Source of the DNA: Muraenolepis orangiensis | Taxonomy: Eukaryota; Chordata; Actinopteri; Gadiformes; Muraenolepididae | Direction: 5' to 3' | Length of the DNA: 64,000 nt | NCBI GenBank assembly: GCA_027704905.1 | Contig: CM051023.1 | Location: 1,129,097-1,193,096 of the forward strand | In this document: piece after piece, positions 12,681-22,752 of the stretch | How the letters are laid out: each line of letters opens with the position of its first letter | Numbering within the stretch: the stretch's first letter is position 1 | Translations under genes and position numbers: made by a program | Notes under the pieces: generated by a model | The model's input: the letters and a program-made list of their open reading frames with translations, nothing else | Told to the model about the DNA's origin: nothing | Databases searched by the model: none

Positions 12681-12848
12681 AGTGACGTCATCGCGTGGCC
12701 CCGCCCCCCATGACGTCACAAAGCTTAGCGGAGCATAAAAGGCAAGACGCGACGCGGAGATAACAGTTCCTCTTTGAGACGCGACGAGGAGAGAACAGTT
12801 GAAAGGACACCAGCCTTTGTCCAACTAAGCGGTGGACAGCGTTCTAAG
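12661..12848 (+). promoter_or_regulatory. TRIM-A core promoter and non-coding exon 1
   Basis: Two CRE sites (TGACGTCA at 12683-12690 and 12711-12718) flank a GC box near 12699-12708. A TATA-like CATAAAAG follows at 12734-12741, so transcription should start near 12765. A 5' non-coding exon then ends at 12848 with the donor AAG/GTGAGT. Nearly the same block precedes TRIM-B at 22173-22352. The ETS half-site touching the first CRE in TRIM-B (CCGGAAGTGACGTCA) is CCTGAAGTGACGTCA here. The block begins exactly where the Helentron fragment ends. Confidence 0.7.
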
Positions 12849-13117
12849 GTGAGTAGTGAGTGTTGACCAAGGGCTTCAAAGAGTTAGTTCTGCACCAGGG
12901 AGCCTGTTCCAACAGACACACTTTGATGGTGGACCATTGTTAAGTTCATGTAGTATTAGATGTGTATTATATGTTTATATCAAGCCCTACGCTACTCCAT
13001 CACTCATATAGATAGAGATATATACACATATAGGGACATTACAACCACTTTAAACTGTTGTCTAAACACTTTAATACGTTTTTAAAAGATCGTTTTTTTT
13101 AGTAATAGTGGTAGTAG

Positions 13118-13829
13118 TAGAATTCGAGTAGTAGTAGTAGTTGTAGTAGTAGTAATATTTGTTGGTAGTAGTAGTAGAATCAGTAGTAGTAGTAGTAGTA
13201 GTGGTAGTAGTAGTGGATTGTAGTAGTAGTAGTTGTAATAGTAGAGGTTGTAATAGTAGTAGTAGTAGTGGAGTAGTAGTAGTAGCTGTGAGTAGTAGTA
13301 GTAGTAGTAGTATTAATATTAGTAGTGTTATTATTATTAGTAGTAGTCATTAGTATATGTAGTAGTAGTAGGTATAGTAGTAGTAGTAGTATTATTAGTT
13401 GTTGTATTAGTAGTGGTAGTGGAGTAGTAGTAGTAGTAGAAGTAGTGGATGGTAGTAATAAAAGTTGTAAAAGTAGTAGTAGTTTTAATAGTAGTAGTAG
13501 TTTTAATAGTAGTAGTAGTATTATTAATATTAGTAGTAGTTGTATTAGTAGTGATAGTAAAAGTAGTAGTAATTGTAGTAGTAATCGTAGTAGTAGTTGT
13601 TGTATTAGTAGTGGTAGTGGTAGTAGTAGTAGTAGTAGTTGTAAAAGTAGTAGTAGTTGATGTAGTAGTAGTAGTAGTAGTAGTAGTGTAGTAGTAGTAG
13701 TAGTATTAGTAGCTGTTGTATTAGTAGTAGTAGTAGTAGTAGAAGTAGTGGATGGTTGTAGTAGTAGTAGTAGTATTATAAGTAATAGTAGTAGTAGTAG
13801 TAGTTGTAGTAGTGGTAGTATTAGTAGTA

Positions 13830-13832
<3 letters not shown>
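13118..13832 (+). repeat. (AGT)n/(TAG)n microsatellite in TRIM-A intron 1
   Basis: About 700 bases of imperfect AGT/TAG trinucleotide repeat. Apparent Ser-rich and Val-rich open frames here are low-complexity artefacts. TRIM-B has only a short counterpart near 22535-22660. Confidence 0.95.

Positions 13833-13907
<75 letters not shown>
13833..13907 (+). repeat. (CT)n microsatellite before TRIM-A coding exon 1
   Basis: A CT dinucleotide run of about 75 bases, ending 12 bases before the splice acceptor (TTCTAG at 13914-13919). It supplies an unusually long pure polypyrimidine tract. Confidence 0.95.
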
Positions 13908-13910
<3 letters not shown>

Positions 13911-13921
13911 GTGTTCTAGGA

Positions 13922-15724
13922 ATGGCCTCTGCTAAATCTTCCTGGTCTGAGGAGAACTTTTCCTGTTCCGTCTGTCTGGATGTGTTCAAGAGTCCAGTTT
14001 CCACATCATGTGGACACAACTTCTGTAGAGCCTGTATCACCACGTTCTGGGAGGTCAATGTCCAGTTCAAATGTCCTCTTTGCAACGAGCTGTTCCGCAC
14101 AAGACCCGATCTACGGGTCAATACCCTCTTATCGGAGATGGTGGACGAGTTTAGACGGTCCGTACCGGTCAAAGAGCAGCCTTGTGTTGAACCAGGAGAA
14201 GAGGGGGACCACAGGTCCCATCCTGTTGTACGTCTGAAGGAGGAATATGAGCTGAAGAAGGCCCAGCTGGGGAAGATAGACTCACACGCAGGGACCTTGA
14301 GGAGATCCCTGGATCAGCTGAAGGAGACACTGGACATGGAGATGAAGAAGCTGCCTGTCCTGAGGTCGACTCTAAAGAAGTGTAAGTGTCTGTTTAGTTG
14401 GAGTCATCACAACAACACACTAACTCCTCAGATTGAAAGTCCATCCACACAGCAGGTGACGTCCTACTGGGAATGAACATGATGGTGGACATCATGTATC
14501 TCATCAATATATTAATATATTGATGAGATACATGATGGTTGGTATCTGTTACATAATGCATAACCATCACAATGAATCCTTCTTCTGTAAAATACAACAT
14601 ATATTATTACTGTAACAATATTATTTATTAATGAGTTATGTGTGTTATTATTATTAGACAATCATAATCAGGATGCTGTTAATCATACTTGTATGTGTAT
14701 TTTATATTCAGAACATGATCTAAAATATATCTAATAATATATGTGAATAAACATATTTTATATAATAATATATATCACTATATAATAATGTTTATATTAA
14801 TAATTAAAACATAAATATTAATATATTATAATAAATCTATTACATTATAATTATATATTTCCATCATACTTTAGGTCCTAGGAAACTAGGCAACCAATTC
14901 TTAGAAACACCTCTCCTATCAAAGTCACAATTGTAGTTATCCAAGGTTAATGTTGGCAACTGCTAGCGTTTATTGATGTCCTATCTATAAATCAAGAGAG
15001 TACTTTCCAATCAAGTACTTTTTCTTCCTCAGTGGTTATTCACGGCTCCACCCATTTCTAAAGGGTTTATTGAACTGACTCCAAACGGCTCATATCTTGA
15101 TGACCTCATCAGGAGTATTTCTGTGTAGACTCATCATGTCTTTGGTTCTCTCTCCCATCAGATGAGTGTGAACTCACACTGGACCCAAACACAGCCCACA
15201 GAAGACTCTCTCTGTCTGAGGACAACAGGAAGGTGACGAGGGTTAGAGAGGAGGAGTTGTATCCTGTCCACCCGGAGAGATTTGACTACCATCACCAGGT
15301 GTTGTGTAGAGAGGGTCTGACTGACCGCTGTTACTGGGAGGTGGAGATGGAGAGGAAAAGAAGAGGTGTTGTTGGTATAGGAGTGACATACAGAGGAATC
15401 ACTAGGAGAGGACGGGGTGCTGACAGCTGGCTTGGATTCAACAACAAGTCCTGGAGTCTTTATTGTTCTGATGATGGTTACTCTGTCTGGTACAACGGTA
15501 GTAAAACAGTCATAGATCTCCGCCCCTCTAACAGAGTAGGAGTGTATGTGGACCGGCCTGCTGGCTCTCTCTCATTCTACAGAGTGTCCCCAGATGGAGG
15601 AGGGTCCTCAGACAAACTGACACTCATCCACACCTTCCAGTCCACATTCACCCAGGAGGACCTCCTCCCTGCGTTTGGGTTATGGGGGGGTTATGGTTCC
15701 TCAGTGTCTCTGTGTCGCTTGTAG
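13922..15724 (+). CDS. TRIM-A: RING plus PRY/SPRY (B30.2) protein, bloodthirsty/TRIM39-like, no B-box
   Basis: Predicted E3 ubiquitin ligase of the fish TRIM family. The CDS is join(13922-14381, 15162-15724), 340 residues. The ATG lies two bases after acceptor TTCTAG, and the intron is GTAAGT...CATCAG. The phase-1 junction rebuilds a Tyr codon and leads straight into the PRY motif LTLDP. Residues about 15-60 form a full C3HC4 RING (CSVC, CGHNFCRAC, CPLC). A short helical, charged segment (about 100-150) follows. The PRY/SPRY fills the rest, with LDP, YWEVE and LLPAFG motifs. The B-box expected between RING and coiled coil in this family is missing; only its last residues (GDHRSHPVV) remain. 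Members usually act in antiviral signalling, with the SPRY recognising the target; that role here is inference. The low-scoring part is function, not gene structure. Confidence 0.82.
14490..14537. repeat. 48-bp perfect palindrome in TRIM-A intron
   Basis: Perfect inverted repeat centred between 14513 and 14514 (arms start CATCATGTATC), about 110 bases after the intron donor. The RNA would form a 24-bp hairpin with almost no loop. TRIM-B carries two tandem copies. Confidence 0.9.
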
Positions 15725-15727
15725 CAA

Positions 15728-16043
15728 CACACATAGAGCACACACACACACAACACACAGTATACAGACAAACACACACGCACACGCAAATATAGAGAAG
15801 TACACACACACTTAAAAATACACACGCGCACACACACACATACAGGGAAACACATTTTTATACACACACACATATAGAGAAATACACAAATGAACACAAA
15901 CACACAAACATAGAAACACACACAAACACATGGAAATAAACACACACTTATAGAAATACACACATATATAGAAATAAAAACACACATACACACACACACA
16001 CATTTTTAGAGATAAACACACACACACACACATACAGACACCT
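15728..16043 (+). repeat. CA-rich low-complexity tract
   Basis: Interrupted (CA)n just after the TRIM-A stop codon, probably within its 3' UTR. Antisense Cys/Val-rich frames are artefacts. The paralogous tract follows TRIM-B at about 24665-25012. Confidence 0.9.
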
Positions 16044-16156
16044 CTCTATTTGTCATTCTATAGTTCTATAGTACTTTGATATTCTGCGTATATTAACATT
16101 CTAAAAAGGGCTTGTTAATGAACAGCATGTTCATTTATTAAAGATATGTTCTCCTG

Positions 16157-16695
16157 TACCTGCTCCTCAATGACCTCTGACCCCTACCTGCTCCTCAATG
16201 ACCTCTGACCCCTACCTGCTCCTCAATGACCTCTGACCCCTACCTGCTCCTCAATGACCCCTAACCTCTAGCTGCTCTTTAATGACCTGTAATCCCTACC
16301 TGCTCATTTTTTACCTCTGATCTCTACCTGCTCCTTAATGACATCTGACCCCTACCTGCTCCTTAATGACCTCTGACCCCTACCTGCTCCTTAATGACCC
16401 CTTACCCCTACCTGCTCCTTAATGACCCCTAACCCCTACCTACTCCTTAATGACCTCTGACCCCTACCTGCTCCTTAATGAACTGTAATCCCTACCTGCT
16501 CCTCAATGACCTCTGACCCCTACCTGCTCCTTAATGACCCCTTGCCCCTACCTGCTCCTTATTGACCTCTAACCCCTACCTGCTCCTTAATGACCTCTGA
16601 TCCCTACCTGCTCCTTTACGACCCCTTACCCCTACCTGCTCCTTAATGACCGCCTAACGCCTACCTGCTCCTTAATGACCTCTGACCCCTACCTA
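16157..16695 (+). repeat. 28-bp minisatellite downstream of TRIM-A
   Basis: About 19 copies of a unit of 27-28 bases containing TACCTGCTCCT and AATGACC. The same minisatellite lies at 25170-25410 downstream of TRIM-B, which shows that it was part of the duplicated segment. Confidence 0.92.
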
Positions 16696-17235
16696 TTAGT
16701 GATATATATTGATGATACATCACAGATCAGAGTTGACTACAGTATCTTAGTCTTCTTCCTGCTGTAATAAAGTGATATATGATGATATATTAGTGATATA
16801 TATTGATGATACATCACAGATCAGAGTTGACTACAGTATCTCTGACTCGGTATCAAAGCATGATGAACCAGTTGGTCCAGTTCCCCTCCCAGTTCAGTTC
16901 CTTTCAGACTAACCTCTTCTAGGCTGTTGTTCCATGACTTCACTCAGTCATGAACTATAAAAACCTTATTAAAATATGAACCATAGACAGAGAGCTCTGA
17001 GGACCAGAAGCTCAGACACACACAGTCTCTGACGATACTTTGATTCATTTAGAATAAAATCAGAAGTGTACACACATTGTAACATGATGTCATTCATTAT
17101 TCAGAAGCATACACTTTAATCAATATAAACTATTGATTAATGACTGCAACTGTTCACTCTGAATGGTTCACAGTCGTGTTGGGTTGGATTCTTCTTGTGT
17201 TGTTTCCTGGTTCGTTTTTCGGGTTACACCCTTTA
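16696..17235. other. Duplicated TRIM downstream flank, non-coding
   Basis: No gene seen. Two tandem copies of a segment containing ATATATTGATGATACATC and AGAGTTGACTACAGTATC (16705-16850) are followed by unique-looking sequence. The whole is paralogous to 27060-27560 downstream of TRIM-B. An AATAAA in the copy near 16765 could serve as a polyadenylation signal, but this is not established. Confidence 0.65.
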
Positions 17236-17246
17236 CAGGCAGGCAG

Positions 17247-17818
<572 letters not shown>

Positions 17819-18117
17819 AACACACACACACACACAGCAAGTTCCTGGGTTATGAGGACCAATGGTATATCAGGACATTACACACACACACACACACACA
17901 GCAAGTTCCTGGGTTATGAGGACCAATGGTATATCAGGACATTACACACACACACACACAGCAAGTTCCTGGGTTATGAGGACCAATGGTATATCAGGAC
18001 ATTACACACACACACACAGCAAGTTCCTGGGTTATGAGGACCAATGGTATATCAGGACATTACACACACACACACAGCAAGTTCCTGGGTTATGAGGACC
18101 AATGGTATATCAGGGCA
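17819..18117 (+). repeat. Minisatellite of about 58 bp with internal (CA)n
   Basis: Five copies of a unit containing AGTTCCTGGGTTATGAGGAC and TGGTATATCAGG, separated by (CA)n runs of decreasing length. Confidence 0.93.
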
Positions 18118-18771
18118 TTGTGGTGGAAATCTACCTGAATAAGAAGGCAAATTATCAATCAATAAGAACTGTCACACATGAACTCAATTAAGTTTGAAGA
18201 TTTATCAAGCAAGCAGAACACAATGAACAAATACAAGTAGACAAGTAGACAAGTGGCCAAACAGACAAATTGACAGACAGTCAGACAACAGACAGACAAA
18301 GCTTTGTCGGGAGCCCCGAATCCTATGAGGTGAGGATAGGGAAGTCCACCGTAATGCTGGCAACACTCAGTATTTATCCCTCCTTAGGACTGCCCCTAAG
18401 ACACTGTCTTTCACCCCAATGATGCAAGTCTTGACCACCTGGCTCCACCACCCCCATCTCCACCTGGCTCCACCACCCCCATCTCCACCTGGCTCCACCA
18501 CCCCCATCTCCAGCACGGGAACAGAGGAACTCTCGTGCAGGCAGAGGAAGCCAGAGGTGTTGAACCAGGAGCGGCCAAGCCTTTGATCCAGCTCAATAGT
18601 TGTATGCCAACCCCCCTTCAACAGCTGTAGACTGCAATAGCCACTGTCCACCGCTGTGAGATAAACATTACAGTTGGTCAAGCAGGATAAGGATAAGGAT
18701 AAGGATAAGAATAAGGATAAGGATAAGGATAAGGATAAGGACCAGACCCCTCAGGACAATAAGACAAAAGG
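18118..18771. other. Non-coding sequence with short tandem repeats
   Basis: No gene found. It contains three copies of a 25-bp unit (GGCTCCACCACCCCCATCTC core, starting at 18441, 18466 and 18491) and a (GGATAA)n run at 18684-18740. The rest, 18120-18420, may be a decayed LTR or other interspersed repeat, which I could not identify. Confidence 0.55.
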
Positions 18772-19077
18772 GTGATAGGGAGAACTATATTTGCATTCTT
18801 TACTAGAACCCTGAGGTCAATAAACAGAGTGATAGACGAGACGTCTGCACCCTACTCACCCCACCAAAATGGGACAGCAGAGAGAGGTTGGCGAACTCTC
18901 TATGATATGAGTAGATGCTTACTGCTAGAAAGCAAGTCACCAGATGAGCTATGGAACTACGCCATGCAAACTGCAGCGTGTGTGAGAAACAGGTGCTACA
19001 GTAGGACAAAGAAAAAACCATATGAGCTATTCACAGGAAAAGAACCAAACTTATCAAAGTTGCAGAAATGTGGTTGA
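18772..19077 (+). pseudogene. Copia integrase C-terminal fragment
   Basis: A 101-codon frame matching the end of the integrase core, including the PHQNG.AER motif with the last catalytic Glu, then the LPYELFTGKEPNL-like region. It stops at 19075-19077, where related elements continue, so it is truncated by mutation. Confidence 0.85.
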
Positions 19078-19505
19078 ATGTGTTTTGCTTACAGGCAAGA
19101 GAAAGGGAAGCTAGGCTCTAGGTGTGAGGAAGGTGTTTTCATTGGCTAGGACAAGAACAGCCCAGCTTACCTAGTGTACTATAGAGACACAGAAAAGGTT
19201 CAAAAACATAGGTTGGTGAAATTCACAACCAAGATGGCTAAAGAAAAAGCAACACAAACATGTGAGTCACTCACAGACCATGATGACAGGGCGTAGAGCT
19301 CAGGGCGAGAGACCAGGAAGAACATGTTAATGAACATGAGGAACATGGACCAGGTCAGGGGATCCAAAGAGATGTTTCTGAGAATTTACCTGAACAGACT
19401 GAACGCACGCAGCCGGGTAAAGCTACAGAGACTGGTATCAGAAGGAACCCCCCAAGAACCAAGAGGAAACCAGTTCATCTACAAGATGTTGATACTGAGG
19501 ACGCG

Positions 19506-19829
19506 GTGGACAGACTGCAAACGTGTGTGGACTCATGTTATAGAGCAGTGTGCCACATTCCTCAAACCTACCAGGACGCCATAGTGTCAACCAAGTCAAG
19601 GCACTGGGAATGTGCCATGGATGAGGAGATGCGATCACTGGAGGAGAACGAGACCTATAGCCTCACCCGTTTGCCACCAGGTAAACAGACAGTGGGAGGC
19701 AGATGGGTCTACGCACTCAAAAGTGACATTGATGGGTCAGAAAGATACAAGGCAAGATATGTAGCAAAAGGCAACAGTCAAAAACCAGGAACTGACTATG
19801 ATGAGACATTCTCACCACAGCTGACATGA
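19506..19829 (+). pseudogene. Copia reverse transcriptase N-terminal fragment
   Basis: Typical start of the copia RVT_2 domain: W..AM.EE..SL..N.T..L, then GGRWVYALKSD, ARYVAKG, DYDETFSP. It is cut by a stop at 19827-19829 and a deletion downstream, so the YVDD catalytic region is absent. Confidence 0.88.
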
Positions 19830-20108
19830 CGAGTGTAAGAGTGGTTATGCAAAAGGCAGCGCAGGAGAACCTAGTCTTACACCAGATGGACGCTAAGACG
19901 GACGCTAAGGGGAACTGTAAATAGTGGAAATGTAACTTTGGAATACTGTCCTACTGACCAAATGACTGCTGATGTAATGACAAAACCAGCCACCAAGTCA
20001 AAACTAAAGAAGTTTGCACAGGACATGTTTGGCACTTAGGTGAAACTTTATGTTTGTGTTTTGTTTTTTGTTTTTCATGCAATCCATTGAGCTAAGAGCG
20101 AGTGGGAG

Positions 20109-20375
20109 TGTTAAGTGTTGTCACTAGATTGCACCCTTACTCATTGTATTACGGTAGTAATATTGTGCGTGTTCTATTAAAGTGTTTACGGTACGCTCAT
20201 GACGTCACCACGCTGTACGTGAGCAGCGCACGCTTCGGTGCTCAGACTGCAGAATATACAGTCGCATGTTATGTTGCCTGAATAAATATGCCGACAGGCT
20301 GAAGAGTTAACCACCGAGTGAAAGCTTTACTTGTTATCCACAATTACGCGGTAGACTGCGCATCCAAGCTTTACA
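20109..20375 (+). repeat. Copia LTR 1 (267 bp)
   Basis: Starts TGTTAAGTGTTG, ends CTTTACA, and is preceded by a purine-rich tract (AGCGAGTGGGAG). Contains a CRE (TGACGTCA near 20202) and AATAAA near 20281. It differs from LTR 2 at only about five positions. It is followed by CCACTACT, as is LTR 2. Confidence 0.9.
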
Positions 20376-20516
20376 CCACTACTTTTTTTAGTAGTAGTGG
20401 TAGTAGTAGAATATAGATGGGGATATATACACATATAGGAACATTACAACCACATTAAACTGTTGTCTAAACACTTTAATACGTTTTTAAAAGATCGTTT
20501 TTTTTAGTAGTAGTGG
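20376..20516 (+). repeat. TRIM intron 1-derived segment
   Basis: Close match to 13000-13110 of TRIM-A intron 1 (ACATTACAACCAC, AAACACTTTAATACG, AAAAGATCGTTTTTTTTAGTA). It sits between two LTR pieces, which shows that the copia elements inserted into a duplicated copy of this intron. Confidence 0.75.
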
Positions 20517-20830
20517 TGTAAAGTGTAGTATAATTTCTACTCGGTGGAATAAGAATCTTTCTCAGGGGTCCGGATACTAAGTTCAAGGTGTTTATTGAAC
20601 AAAGCATCAAATGAAAGCATCTGCTGCAGCGAGATGGAGCCTGTCGTGCCAATTCGCGACTGGCGACGCGCTCCTTTACCAAACATTATATAGAAAGTAG
20701 TATCACAAACATCCACTACTCCTAGTGGTCAAAGTAACAAACATCAACTTAATACTATTGGTCTGAGAGGTACAACCAGCACTCTGGTTGGTCACGGTGT
20801 CTTCATCGTCACGTCACAAGTTCATGGCTC
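20517..20830 (-). mobile_element. Solo LTR-like piece, minus strand
   Basis: Read on the minus strand it ends ...CTTTACA at 20517, like the copia LTRs. It has an AATAAA near 20587 and an ACTCGGTGG motif shared with the 3' part of LTRs 1 and 2. It is probably the LTR of a related copia family. The far end is not defined. Confidence 0.5.
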
Positions 20831-20870
20831 AAACCCCCGGGGGAGGGTCGTATTCCTGGCCATATCTGCT

Positions 20871-20965
20871 GGTTGCATCTCTGGCAACCCCAGGGGGTTG
20901 CATTCCTGGCAACCCCAGGGGGTTGCATCTCCGGCAACCCCAGGGGGATGCATTCCTGGCAACGC
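20871..20965 (+). repeat. 25-bp minisatellite
   Basis: Four copies of a unit containing GGCAACCCCAGGGGG and GTTGCAT. Each can pair GGTTGC with GGCAACC, so the tract is hairpin-prone. Confidence 0.85.
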
Positions 20966-21002
20966 CTTTTGGTCACCTCAACACGCATGGCCCTTACAAC
21001 GC

Positions 21003-21593
21003 ATACAGTATCACAGATAGTGTTTTAGTTTTATACTTAGTGTATAAAAATACACTACAATACCTTAAAGGTACAGCAGAAAAGGAGTTATGCTTCAAAA
21101 GAAATACCACAGAAAGACTAAGAGTCTAAGAGTGTACCGTGATGCTGCCTGGCCATCAGATGTAACAGACACACGCAGCACAACAGGATACAGCGCTAGT
21201 CTAAGGAAAGGAAGTGCTTTGATCTCATGGAAAACAAGGAAACAGCCAACAGTGGCATGGTCTACTTGCCAGGCAGAATACATGTCTTTAGCAGCAGCTA
21301 TACAGGAATGGATCTATTTGAAACAGCTACTCAGAGGTATAGACAGATACCAATATGGACAAACAAAGGTTTATGAAGACCACCAAGGTACTATAGCACT
21401 AGCCAGAAACCCAGTGAACAGGCAACGGTGCAAGCACATTGATATTAAGTACCACTTCATAAGGGAAACTGTAAATAGTGGAAATGTAACTTTGGAATAC
21501 TGTCCTACTGACCAAATGACTGCTGATGGAATGACAAAACCAGCCACCAAGTCTAAACTAAAGAAGTTTGCACAGGACATGTTTGGCACTTAG
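21003..21593 (+). pseudogene. Copia RNase H domain, frameshifted
   Basis: End of a second copia polyprotein: LQYLKGTAEKEL, then YRDAAWPSD..DTRSTTGY, ISWKTRKQPTVA.ST.QAEYMSL, EDHQGTIALA, KHIDIKYHF, YCPTDQMTADGMTK. These are the canonical RNase H and C-terminal motifs. A short duplication (AGAGTCTAAGAGT, 21118-21130) shifts the frame near 21125. Everything upstream of RNase H is missing, replaced by the minus-strand LTR piece and minisatellite. Confidence 0.9.
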
Positions 21594-21634
21594 GTGAAAC
21601 TTTATTTATCCATTGAGCTAAGAGCGAGTGGGAG

Positions 21635-21901
21635 TGTTAAGTGTTGTCACTAGATTGCACCCTTACTCATTGTATTACGGTAGTAATATTGTGTATGTTC
21701 TATTAAAGTGTTTACGGTACGCTCATGACGTCACCACGCTGTACGTGAGCAGCGCACGCTTCGGTGCTCAGACTGCAGAATATACAGTCGCATGTTATGT
21801 TGCCTGAATAAATATGCCGACAGGCTGAAGAGTTAATCACCGAGTGAAAGCTTTACTTGTTATCCACAATTACGCGGAAGACTGCGTATCCAAGCTTTAC
21901 A
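21635..21901 (+). repeat. Copia LTR 2 (267 bp)
   Basis: Same length and ends as LTR 1 (TGTTAAG...CTTTACA), directly after the RNase H stop and purine tract. Contains CRE and AATAAA. Followed by CCACTACT at 21902-21909. The LTR 1-LTR 2 pair is not one element, because LTR 1 is not followed by a primer-binding site. Confidence 0.9.
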
Positions 21902-22172
21902 CCACTACTACTAAAAAAAACGATCTTTTAAAAACGTATTAAAGTGTTTAGACAACAGTTTAAAGTGGTTGTAATGTTCCTATATGTGTATATATCCCCA
22001 TCTATATTCTACTACTACCACTACTACTAAAAAAAACGATCTTTTAAAAACGTATTAAAGTGTTTAGACAACTGTTTAAAGTGGTTGTAATGTCCCTGTA
22101 TGTGTATATATCTCTATCTATATGAGTGATGGAGTAGCGTAGGGCTTGATATAAACATATAATACACATCTA
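21902..22172 (-). repeat. TRIM intron 1-derived segments, inverted
   Basis: Two tandem, inverted copies (about 21902-22010 and 22018-22172) of the intron 1 sequence found at 12955-13110. The right copy ends exactly at the TRIM-B promoter block. It forms the left arm of a 67-bp inverted repeat whose right arm is at 22461-22527. Confidence 0.82.
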
Positions 22173-22352
22173 CGCTTGCCCGGAAGTGACGTCATCGCGT
22201 GGCCCCGCCCCCCATGACGTCACAAAGCTTAGCGGAGCATAAAAGGCAAGACGCGACGCGGAGATAACAGTTCCTCTTTGAGACGCGACAAGGAGAGAAC
22301 AGTTGAAAGGACACCAGCCTTTGTCCAAATAAGCGGTGGACAGCGTTCTAAG
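22173..22352 (+). promoter_or_regulatory. TRIM-B core promoter and non-coding exon 1
   Basis: An ETS-CRE composite CCGGAAGTGACGTCA (22180-22194), a GC box (about 22203-22212), a second CRE (22215-22222) and a TATA-like CATAAAAG (22238-22245). The non-coding exon ends at 22352 with donor AG/GTGAGT. It differs from the TRIM-A promoter mainly by keeping the ETS core. Confidence 0.72.
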
Positions 22353-22752
22353 GTGAGTATTGAGTGTTGACCAAGGGCTTCAAAGAGTTAGTTCTGCACC
22401 AGGGAGCCTGTTCCAACGGACACACTTTGATGGTGGACCATTGTTAAGTTCATGTAGTATTAGATGTGTATTATATGTTTATATCAAGCCCTACGCTACT
22501 CCATAACTCATATAGATAGAGATATATATGTATTAGTATTATAAGTAGTAGTAGTAGTTGTCGTACTATAATAAGTATTTGTAGTAGTGGTTGAGTAGTA
22601 GTAGTTGTAATAGTAGTAGCAATATTAGTGGAATAGTAGTCATTGTAGTCGTAGTAGTAGTACTCTCTCTCTCTCTTTACAGTACACTTTAACACTTTAA
22701 CACGTTTAAAAAAAAGGTTGTTTTCTAACTTGATTCAAAATGTGTTCTAGGA

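Larger units (their letters stand above)
18772..20375 (+). mobile_element. Ty1/copia retrotransposon remnant 1, internally deleted
   Basis: In order: the C-terminal half of integrase (18772-19077, with APYSPHQNGTAER and WNYAMQTAACVRNR), a decayed linker with an in-frame stop near 19148, the N-terminal part of the copia reverse transcriptase (19506-19829), then an abrupt jump near 19909 to the last 43 codons of RNase H and a 3' LTR (20109-20375). The catalytic core of reverse transcriptase is deleted and there is no 5' LTR, so it is dead. Confidence 0.88.

Noticed and set aside
18367..18681. Minus-strand frame of 104 codons
   Set aside because: It owes its length to a 25-bp tandem repeat and shows no domain or splice support.
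20109..21901. LTR 1 and LTR 2 as the two ends of one copia element
   Set aside because: LTR 1 is preceded, like LTR 2, by the 3' end of the polyprotein, and is followed by TRIM intron-like sequence, not by a primer-binding site or gag.
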